Of a stretch of 6,430 bases of DNA, positions 1 to 5,033 are shown in pieces. The notes beneath the pieces are model-generated. The model saw only the letters and a list, made by a program, of their open reading frames with translations, was not told where the DNA came from and made no database searches. This DNA is from Myxococcales bacterium. GTDB lineage: Bacteria > Myxococcota_A > Polyangia > Fen-1088. Each line of letters starts with the position of its first letter. The stretch's first letter is position 1. The position numbers and the translations under genes were made by a program. The stretch lies in NCBI GenBank assembly GCA_003170035.1, contig PMZX01000325.1, positions 8,703 to 15,132 on the forward strand. The letters are read 5' to 3'.

Positions 1-432
1 AAGACCATCGTGCCCCACCAGGCCGAGGCCAAGCTGTCCTGCCGGCTGGTGCCTGACCAGACGCCTGAGCGCGTGTTTCGCCTGATCGAGCGCTTCGTGC
101 GGCAACACTGCCGCGACGCCGAGGTGGTTCACGAAGCCTCGCTGCGGCCCTATCTCGTCGATCCCTCGGGTCCGCACCTGGAAGCCGCCCAGCAGGCGAT
201 GTTCGAGGCATTCGGCAAGCGGCCAGTGCTCACCCGCGAGGGCGGTTCCATCGGCGCGGTGGTGACCATGGACCGCGTGTTGCGCGCGCCGGTGGTGTTG
301 CTCGGCTTGTCCTTGCCCGAACACGGCTACCACGCCATCGACGAGAACTTCGACTGGGGCCAGGCCGGCCAGGGCATGGAGATGTTCTGCCGTTACTTCC
401 ACAAACTGGCGGATCTCCCTCGGCGTTCATAA
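1..432 (+). CDS. M20-family metallopeptidase, C-terminal fragment (5' end outside window)
   Basis: The frame is open from base 1 and ends at TAA 430-432, giving 143 residues with no start in view. The GTG at position 10 is an internal Val, not a start, because the preceding codons (K-T-I) fit the family. The fragment begins with the end of the lid/dimerisation domain (TIVPHQAEAKLSCRLVPDQ, residues 2-20), a typical M20 beta strand with a conserved Arg15. It then returns to the catalytic domain, with the EGGSI loop at residues 80-84 and LPEHGYHAIDENF at 105-117. There His111 aligns with the C-terminal zinc ligand of M20 enzymes and Glu115 with the 'HxxxE' pattern. Family members are zinc-dependent exopeptidases or dipeptidases, usually cytosolic, that release amino acids from peptides or N-acyl amino acids. 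The substrate cannot be told from this fragment. The gene converges on the lipoprotein gene with 26 bp between them and no convincing terminator hairpin. Confidence 0.85.
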   Translation, partial: KTIVPHQAEAKLSCRLVPDQTPERVFRLIERFVRQHCRDAEVVHEASLRPYLVDPSGPHLEAAQQAMFEAFGKRPVLTREGGSIGAVVTMDRVLRAPVVLLGLSLPEHGYHAIDENFDWGQAGQGMEMFCRYFHKLADLPRRS

Positions 433-458
433 CGCCCGGCTGGCCGCGCCCTCGATCG

Positions 459-1538
459 TCAAGGCAGTTCCGAGATCGTCACCGTCAGGGTCATGTCGCC
501 GTGGAGATTCAGATAGAAGTAGTAGTAGCCCGAAAGAGACGCCGCGACCTTGTCGGCCGTGATGTCTTCATCAAATGGCAAGCTGCCCCCGATCCCGAAG
601 TCGCTGTATGCGAACTCGCCGTAGTTGGATCGTTCGGCGCGCGCTGAGACGGCCAACCCCACGTTCGGCTGCACGGGGCCCGTGACCTTCAGATGGTAGC
701 CCTTGCCGCTTCCGACCGGGAAACGGAAGAAGTAGAAGTCCTCGGCGTTGGGGGCGGTCAGCGTCAGGCTGGTTGCACCCAGGGCAAGGAGCTTGCCCCC
801 GTCAGCCACCTGGAACGAGCCGCTGGCGCCCCCGCCCACGACAGCAACGGCGATGTAGTAGGTCCCTGCTGCGCTGGTGGTGAAGGTCAACCTGCCGGTC
901 GTCGCGTCTGTCTGGTAGGTGAAACTGGTCGGCGATACCGTGGCCTGGGCGCTGACATAGCCGCGCTCCATGCCGGACAGTTCCGAGATCGCGTAGATCT
1001 GCCCGGCCTCGGCCGGGAAGCTGAAGCGCTGCCACTTCCCGTCGCCCAGATTGAAAGTCGCAGTATTACCGCTGTTCACGACGATCGGGACCGTAGGGCC
1101 TGGATCGAAAGCCGCGTCGGCCGGGCTGGCCGCGTCTTCACTGCCGGCAGCGTCGCCACCCACCTCTGCCCCGCCGGTGTCTTTGCTGCCCGTGTCCGCA
1201 CCACCCTGGTCTGCGACACCGAGATCCGCGGCGCTGCGGTCTGCGCCCGCTGCGGCGAGGTCCGGGCTGGACAGATCGGGGGAGCTTGGCAAGTCGGAAG
1301 TCACGCTCGCATCCGAAACCACGTTCACGTCTGGAATGGCGAGGCTGTCCGTCGCACTATCGGGAGACAGCCACGCGTCTGGCGCACTTGAATCCATGGT
1401 TGTGGGACGCAGATCCGGTGTCGCCAGGGCCAGGTCGGGAGCGGAGGCGTCCGCCTCCTTCGAATTGGAAGAACCGCAGCCAAGGACTGCGCCCAAGGCG
1501 GCGAATGACAGCAAGACAGCGAGCGAAAAACGACGCAT
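459..1538 (-). CDS. secreted lipoprotein with Asp-rich linker and two beta-sandwich (PPC-like) domains
   Basis: This 359-residue protein starts at ATG 1538-1536 behind a GAGGAG ribosome site 5 bases upstream. The N-terminus has the form of a type II signal peptide: MRR, a hydrophobic stretch (residues 4-19), then the lipobox V-L-G-C with Cys21 as the predicted lipidated residue. Residues about 25-147 are a low-complexity linker of Asp, Ala, Ser, Pro and Gly, including four 'PDL' units near residues 34, 41, 87 and 92. Two similar modules follow (about 150-245 and 249-358). Each opens with a '(W/Y)xxFxFP' strand (WQRFSFP 169-175; FYFFRFP 268-274) and closes with a 'GxYY' strand (AGTYYIAV; SGYYYFYL). 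This resembles bacterial pre-peptidase C-terminal (PPC) domains, which are non-catalytic surface or secretion modules. No catalytic motif is visible. Surface attachment and a binding or spacer role are inferred. The lipoprotein call is strong; the fold call is moderate. It is divergent from ccmE. Confidence 0.82.
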   Translation of the reverse strand: MRRFSLAVLLSFAALGAVLGCGSSNSKEADASAPDLALATPDLRPTTMDSSAPDAWLSPDSATDSLAIPDVNVVSDASVTSDLPSSPDLSSPDLAAAGADRSAADLGVADQGGADTGSKDTGGAEVGGDAAGSEDAASPADAAFDPGPTVPIVVNSGNTATFNLGDGKWQRFSFPAEAGQIYAISELSGMERGYVSAQATVSPTSFTYQTDATTGRLTFTTSAAGTYYIAVAVVGGGASGSFQVADGGKLLALGATSLTLTAPNAEDFYFFRFPVGSGKGYHLKVTGPVQPNVGLAVSARAERSNYGEFAYSDFGIGGSLPFDEDITADKVAASLSGYYYFYLNLHGDMTLTVTISELP

Positions 1539-1543
1539 GAGAA

Positions 1544-1549
1544 CTCCTC
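1544..1549 (-). promoter_or_regulatory. Shine-Dalgarno site of the lipoprotein gene
   Basis: On the minus strand this reads GAGGAG, followed by 5 bases and then the ATG at 1538-1536. It fixes the lipoprotein start, which also gives a signal peptide of normal length. Confidence 0.7.
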
Positions 1550-1584
1550 GTCAGTCTATGACTATCGGACGTTTCTCAGTTCAC

Positions 1585-1643
1585 TTGACCAATGGGTCGA
1601 CCGCGATGACCAGCAGTCGCCTCGTCGCAACAACGTGACCAGC
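1585..1643. promoter_or_regulatory. candidate operator region: three TGACCA repeats and a palindrome between divergent genes
   Basis: The 140-bp region 1539-1678 separates the lipoprotein gene (-) from ccmE (+), so promoters for both should lie here. TGACCA occurs on the plus strand at 1586-1591, 1607-1612 and 1636-1641, and the last two extend to TGACCAGC. The first copy lies inside an imperfect palindrome, TTGACCAATGGGTCGA (1585-1600, 6-bp arms with one G-T pair and a 4-base centre). This overlaps a perfect 8-bp palindrome, GGTCGACC (1595-1602). The repeats are directly visible; a role in regulator binding is inference. No convincing -35/-10 pair was found on either strand, which is common in GC-rich genomes. 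Confidence 0.25.
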
Positions 1644-1678
1644 TGGCTGGCGCCACGCGTTCCTGGCGCTATTCTTCG

Positions 1679-2146
1679 ATGATGTCCTCACCCGACGCCC
1701 AGCCCGCCGACGGCGATCGCGCAGAGCCGCATCCCGCGGCAGCGCACAGGCTTGGCGCCTGGAAGATTGTCATCTCCGTGTCCGTCGTGACGATGGCCTT
1801 GGGCGGGCTTTTGTGGGCATCGACGCGGGAAGGCGCCGAATACTACAAGTACGTTGACGAGGTTTTGGCCGGCGCTGCCCGCTACCAAGGCAAACGCCTG
1901 CGCGTGCATGGCAACGTGGTGGAAGGCTCGCTGGAATCCGACAAGGCGTCGCTGCGCTATCGCTTCAAGATAGCCAGCCGAGCCCCGCGCCCACCGGGCG
2001 AGATCAGCGCCGAGTTCCACGGCATTCCGCCCGACACCTTCAAGGCGGGAGCCGAAGTCATCGCGGCCGGGGTGCTCGCGTCGGACGGTCGCCTGCTGGC
2101 AGACAAGATCGAAACCAAGTGTCCGTCGAAGTACGAGGTGAAGTAG
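1679..2146 (+). CDS. ccmE: CcmE-type cytochrome c maturation heme chaperone, cysteine (CxxxY) variant
   Basis: CcmE is a membrane-anchored periplasmic protein that binds heme covalently and passes it to the CcmF ligase for attachment to apocytochromes c. This 155-residue protein has a short N-terminal tail, one membrane helix (about residues 29-48, IVISVSVVTMALGG) and a small OB-fold domain. Family landmarks are YQGKRLRVHGNVVEGS (69-84) and FHGIPPDTFKAGAEV (113-127), matching the usual 'GilPDlFrEGqxV', followed by LLADKIETK. The heme-binding site is not the usual HxxxY: the sequence is CPSKY, with Cys148 and Tyr152. This is the CxxxY form known from archaea and some sulfate-reducing deltaproteobacteria. 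The protein ends three residues later, so the long C-terminal tail of enterobacterial CcmE is absent. ATG 1679 is directly followed by a second ATG (1682), and no strong Shine-Dalgarno sequence is visible. No other ccm gene lies in the window. Confidence 0.88.
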   Translation: MMSSPDAQPADGDRAEPHPAAAHRLGAWKIVISVSVVTMALGGLLWASTREGAEYYKYVDEVLAGAARYQGKRLRVHGNVVEGSLESDKASLRYRFKIASRAPRPPGEISAEFHGIPPDTFKAGAEVIAAGVLASDGRLLADKIETKCPSKYEVK

Positions 2147-2221
2147 GCCACCGGACGGCCCATGCCGCCGTGTGCGCGGCGACGGAATCGCGACAGTGGT
2201 GTCAGGAAAACTCGGTCGGTG

Positions 2222-2237
2222 GGCCGGGCACCCGGCC
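2222..2237. repeat. short perfect inverted repeat downstream of ccmE
   Basis: GGCCGGG and CCCGGCC face each other with only two bases between them. In RNA this would fold as about 5-6 GC pairs with a 4-6 base loop. It lies 75 bp after the ccmE stop and 59 bp before the next gene. No T-run follows (the sequence continues GTACAGC), so it is not a classical intrinsic terminator and may be chance in GC-rich DNA. The rest of the 150-bp gap (2147-2296) holds only a weaker 5-bp hairpin (GCCGC/GCGGC, 2164-2180) and no clear promoter. Confidence 0.35.
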
Positions 2238-2296
2238 GTACAGCATGAACCAGCGCGATTTCGTTCTGGCATGACGTTTGCGCTTCAGGGCCGATC

Positions 2297-2950
2297 ATGA
2301 CGGGACGCCTCGCTTTCCTTACCTGCCTCGCGATCCTCGTGGTTGTCACCCGATCTCGCGCCGAAGAGTCCGTTTCCGTTCCTGGCTCGGTTCCCGTGCT
2401 TTCGCCCGGCACCGTTCCCCCACCACCGGCCGCCGTCCCCGAGCCGGCCATTCCCCAGCCCGCGTCGACCGCGCCGGCAGCTTGGCCGGAGCCGGAACCC
2501 GCACCGGCCCTCGTCGATCAGCCGCGCTCCTATCGCCATTTCCTGGGGCTTCAGGTGGGAGGCACTTTGCCCATAGCTCTTTACTATCGCTACCGGCTGC
2601 TCGAACCGCTCTTCTTGGAGGTGGGCGGATTCGGCGCGCCGGAGGCCACTGCGCTATTCACCGGTGGAATCGTCGTGGCGTTCCATCAGTCGGATCGGCT
2701 GATGGTCTACAGTGGCGCGGGAGGAAGCGCGTGTTTGCTCGGCGATAACGCGCTCGCCTTCTTGTACGGGCGGCTGGGGTTGGGCGTAGGGCTGGGAGCT
2801 CGCCGGCAGCAGATGTTGTCGGTCGACGCCGGGGTCTGGTCGGGCCGGCTTCGCAAACGCGATCACGACACACAAAAGCTGACCACCGACAGATGGTTCA
2901 CGATCCCGATGGCCGGCATTTCCTACAGCGTTGGCCTGGGCAACGACTAG
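2297..2950 (+). CDS. exported protein with proline-rich linker and probable outer-membrane beta-barrel domain
   Basis: I do not recognise a named family. This 217-residue protein starts at ATG 2297, with a weak AGGG site 6 bases upstream. Residues 1-22 form a signal peptide (hydrophobic LAFLTCLAILVVV, likely cut after SRA). Residues about 24-76 are Pro/Ala/Val/Glu-rich (for example VPPPPAAVPEP and PEPEPAPA), a flexible linker of the kind seen in periplasmic or outer-membrane proteins. Residues 78-215 consist of short alternating-hydrophobicity strands rich in Gly, Tyr and Leu (HFLGLQVGGTLPIALYYRYR; LFLEVGGFG; GRLGLGVGLGARR; MLSVDAGVWSG; IPMAGISYSVGLG). This fits a small beta-barrel of about eight strands. 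The C-terminus (GLGND) lacks the typical terminal Phe, which weakens the barrel call. It could be in the same transcript as ccmE but is 150 bp away. Its stop overlaps that of the convergent flavin oxidoreductase gene. Confidence 0.65.
   Translation: MTGRLAFLTCLAILVVVTRSRAEESVSVPGSVPVLSPGTVPPPPAAVPEPAIPQPASTAPAAWPEPEPAPALVDQPRSYRHFLGLQVGGTLPIALYYRYRLLEPLFLEVGGFGAPEATALFTGGIVVAFHQSDRLMVYSGAGGSACLLGDNALAFLYGRLGLGVGLGARRQQMLSVDAGVWSGRLRKRDHDTQKLTTDRWFTIPMAGISYSVGLGND
2947..2950. other. shared CTAG holding both stop codons of convergent genes
   Basis: The plus-strand exported-protein gene stops at TAG 2948-2950. The minus-strand flavin oxidoreductase gene stops at TAG 2949-2947. Both are read from the same palindromic CTAG, so there is no intergenic sequence. 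Any terminator for either gene must lie inside the other's coding region. Confidence 0.85.
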
Positions 2951-4209
2951 TGCCGCCGGCCAGCCTCACGACCGTCAGTGCGAGCAACGCTGGCCAGCCC
3001 GACGGTCGCCGCCCGCGCGGCGAGTTGCCCCGGGACCTTGGCGCAGCAGACTCCGCCCTCGCGATCCATCTCGGCGACGCACTGGTTGCAGGGCACGCAG
3101 CCGCTCTCGCGCGCCAGGCCCGCGGCGTACTTGCCGATCAGCTCCGGGTCGTGGATCAGGGCGCGCCCCATCGCGGCCAGCTCGAAGCCCTCGCGCATGG
3201 CCGTGTCCAGATCGTCGCGCGACTTGATGCCGCCCAGCAGGACCAGCGGCATGCGCACGGCACGCCGGACCTCGCGCGCCAGCGGCAGGAAGTAGAGCGG
3301 CTCGAAGGGATAGGCGCGGATCAGCGCCGGGCCGAAGACCGCCAGCGCCAGCTTCTGCGCCAAGCTTTTCTCCACCGCGATCATCTGGCGCAGCGGCCGC
3401 TCGCCGCGAAACAGGTAGAAGGGATTGCGGCTGACGAACCCGCCTGACAGCACCAGCGCGTCCGCACCCCGTGCTTCCAGTCTTCGTGCCACCTGCACGC
3501 TCTCGTCGAGTTCCAAGCCGCCGCGGTATCCGTCGCGCAAATTGACCTTGGCCAACACAGGCATCTTGGGCGGCAGGGCTGCTCGCACCCGCTCGACCAC
3601 TGATAGAGCGAAGCGCGCGCGGTTGTCCAGCGAGCCACCGAACCGATCGCGGCGCGCATTGGTGCCCGGGCTCAGGAACTGGCTCAGCAAATATCCGTGT
3701 CCCAGGTGCAACTCCACGGCGTCGAAGCCGGCCTCGCGGGCCAGCCGGGCCGCGTCCACGAAAGCCTCAGTCACCTCCTCGATCTCTGCCTCGGTCATGG
3801 CATCGGCCAGCACGCGTCCAGAAAGCGCGCCGACCAGGTTGAGCGCGCGCGACGGACCGATGGGTCGCCGTCGCTTCAGATCGCGGTTGTTGCAGAAGGC
3901 GCCGCAATGGCCGAGCTGCAGCGACGCGGCTGCGCCGCCGGAATGCACGGCCGCGGTGAGCGCGCGCAAATCGGGGACCAGCTCGGGCCGCATGTGAAGT
4001 TGATCGGCAAAGGTGCGGCCGTCGGCTGCGACCGCACAGTACGCGACGGTGGTCATGGCCACCCCGCCCTTTGCCAGCGCGCGATGGTGCTCGATGAGTG
4101 CCTTGCTCACGCGGCCGCCCGGGCTCATGCCCTCGAACGTCGCGGTCTTGATAATCCGGTTGCACAGCGAGAGCCCGGCCAGCCTGAATGGCGAAAAGGG
4201 ATCGGTCAC
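2947..4209 (-). CDS. Old Yellow Enzyme-family NADH:flavin oxidoreductase with C-terminal Cys cluster
   Basis: This 420-residue FMN-dependent TIM-barrel enzyme probably reduces activated C=C bonds (enones or related substrates) with NAD(P)H; the true substrate is unknown. Visible landmarks are LCNRIIKTATFEGMS (15-29) near the flavin, LQLGHCG (97-103, Gln98 for FMN), and ELHLGHGYLLSQFLSP (166-181). The last holds the His168/His171 substrate-anion pair and Tyr173. Then come the family signature RRDRFGGSLDNRARF (186-200), LLGGIKS (324-330) and AMGRALIHDP (346-355) for FMN phosphate. After the barrel lie Cys371, 374, 377, 388 and 389 (C-x2-C-x2-C-x10-CC), which may bind an iron-sulfur cluster. The second flavin/NAD domain of dienoyl-CoA reductase-type relatives is absent. 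The start chosen is GTG 4209-4207: it gives the normal N-terminus, overlaps the SDR stop as GTGA and has a strong ribosome site. An upstream ATG at 4269 would add 20 unlikely residues. Confidence 0.88.
   Translation of the reverse strand: MTDPFSPFRLAGLSLCNRIIKTATFEGMSPGGRVSKALIEHHRALAKGGVAMTTVAYCAVAADGRTFADQLHMRPELVPDLRALTAAVHSGGAAASLQLGHCGAFCNNRDLKRRRPIGPSRALNLVGALSGRVLADAMTEAEIEEVTEAFVDAARLAREAGFDAVELHLGHGYLLSQFLSPGTNARRDRFGGSLDNRARFALSVVERVRAALPPKMPVLAKVNLRDGYRGGLELDESVQVARRLEARGADALVLSGGFVSRNPFYLFRGERPLRQMIAVEKSLAQKLALAVFGPALIRAYPFEPLYFLPLAREVRRAVRMPLVLLGGIKSRDDLDTAMREGFELAAMGRALIHDPELIGKYAAGLARESGCVPCNQCVAEMDREGGVCCAKVPGQLAARAATVGLASVARTDGREAGRRH
4206..4209 (-). other. GTGA stop/start overlap, SDR to flavin oxidoreductase
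   Basis: On the minus strand GTGA contains the GTG start of the flavin oxidoreductase and the TGA stop of the SDR. This arrangement is typical of translational coupling within an operon. Confidence 0.8.
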
Positions 4210-5033
4210 GGCGACCCTCCTCGCTTGGGCAACCACGGAGCACGCCTGCGCAAAAGGTCGATCGCCCACTGCGGAACCAGTACCGAAAGCAAGGTCATGG
4301 CGCGGGCAAGCAGGCCTGGGATGTGCTCGGCCCGGCCAGCGAACATGGCGCGCAGCCCGGCCTCGGCAACGGTAGCGGCGTCCATCATGATGCCCAGCCG
4401 CTTTGCTCGCTTCACCGGAACCACCTCTGGATCATAGAGGTTCGTCGCAGTGGGGCCAGGGGCCAGACAGGTGACGTTCACCCCGTACACGCCCATCTCA
4501 CTGCGCAGCGACCGGGCGAACCCGCGCAGGTACTTCTTGCTGGCCCCGTAGTAGCTGATCCCGGGAAAATCGCGCCAGGCCGAGATGCTCGACACGATGA
4601 GGACGTGGCCGCGGCCGCGCTCGCGCATGTCGCGGCCGAAGCAGGTACAGAGCAAGGACGGCGTGACCACGTGAAGCTGCAACATTGCGTTCGCCCGCGG
4701 GAGCGCCGCGTCCACCGCCTCGCCAAAGAAGAAGAACCCCGCGTTGCTGACCAGGATGTCGACCTGCAAGTCTTTACCGAGGACGCTTTGGTAGAGCTCC
4801 TCGGCAGCCTCGGGACGTGCCAGATCGGACGCGATGGTGTGTACCGCCACAGAGTGCGCCGCGCCGATCTCCTGCGCGGCGGCTGCGAGCTCGGCGGGTC
4901 GATTGCTGACCAGGATCAGCTCGTATCCGAGCGATCCCAGGCGCAGTGCGAGCGCGCGGCCGATGCCCGAGCAGGCCCCTGTGACCAGGGCCACGCGCAG
5001 CCGGTCGCCGGCGCGCTGAAGCTGCTTGCTCAC
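4206..5033 (-). CDS. short-chain dehydrogenase/reductase (classical SDR)
   Basis: This 275-residue NAD(P)-dependent oxidoreductase has a Rossmann fold and acts on a hydroxyl/keto group of unknown substrate. Visible motifs are the cofactor loop TGACSGIG (18-25), Asp70 in ASDLARPE near the adenine, and SNAG (96-99). The active site comprises Ser149 (VSSIS) and YGASK (Tyr162, Lys166), and PGPTATNL (192-199) follows. The segment after the Rossmann core ends in a hydrophobic/basic tail (ALLARAMTLLSV-type helix about 241-253, then WAIDLLRRRAPWLPKR, 256-271), which could favour membrane contact. The start is GTG 5033-5031, which overlaps the permease stop TGA (5032-5030) as GTGA. No strong Shine-Dalgarno site precedes it, consistent with coupled re-initiation. 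The stop TGA 4208-4206 overlaps the next gene's GTG in the same way. The frame stays open upstream to 5753, but that part is a shadow of the permease gene. Confidence 0.87.
   Translation of the reverse strand: MSKQLQRAGDRLRVALVTGACSGIGRALALRLGSLGYELILVSNRPAELAAAAQEIGAAHSVAVHTIASDLARPEAAEELYQSVLGKDLQVDILVSNAGFFFFGEAVDAALPRANAMLQLHVVTPSLLCTCFGRDMRERGRGHVLIVSSISAWRDFPGISYYGASKKYLRGFARSLRSEMGVYGVNVTCLAPGPTATNLYDPEVVPVKRAKRLGIMMDAATVAEAGLRAMFAGRAEHIPGLLARAMTLLSVLVPQWAIDLLRRRAPWLPKRGGSP
4215..4222 (-). promoter_or_regulatory. strong Shine-Dalgarno site of the flavin oxidoreductase gene
   Basis: On the minus strand this reads GAGGAGGG, 5 bases before GTG 4209. It lies inside the 3' end of the SDR gene and encodes part of that protein's final residues. 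It is the main reason for preferring the GTG start over the ATG at 4269, and it suggests the flavin enzyme can be translated efficiently even without coupling. Confidence 0.75.
5030..5033 (-). other. GTGA stop/start overlap, permease to SDR
   Basis: On the minus strand GTGA contains the SDR's GTG start and the permease's TGA stop. This is the second identical junction in the operon, here without a good Shine-Dalgarno site. Confidence 0.75.

Noticed and set aside
433..458. Terminator hairpin between the convergent peptidase and lipoprotein genes
   Set aside because: Only weak GGC/GCC pairing and a GATCGTC direct repeat are seen; no stable stem with a T-run on either strand.
693..1391. 232-codon plus-strand open frame antisense to the lipoprotein
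   Set aside because: It has no signal peptide, motif or ribosome site. The minus strand has a lipobox, Shine-Dalgarno site and plausible domains.
2222..2237. Intrinsic terminator after ccmE
   Set aside because: The inverted repeat is real but short, has a two-base centre and is not followed by a T-run. It is listed only as a repeat.
2318..2326. Lipobox at Cys10 of the exported protein (LTC)
   Set aside because: It is too near the N-terminus, inside the hydrophobic core, and lacks the [LVI][AST][GA]C pattern. An ordinary signal peptide cut after SRA fits better.
2893..3447. Plus-strand open frame starting inside the exported-protein gene and running antisense to the flavin oxidoreductase
   Set aside because: Its composition is that of a shadow frame, and it overlaps two better supported genes.
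4210..4269. ATG at 4269 as the start of the flavin oxidoreductase
   Set aside because: It adds 20 residues (MGDRPFAQACSV and on) with no family resemblance. The GTG at 4209 has GAGGAGGG five bases upstream and a GTGA overlap.
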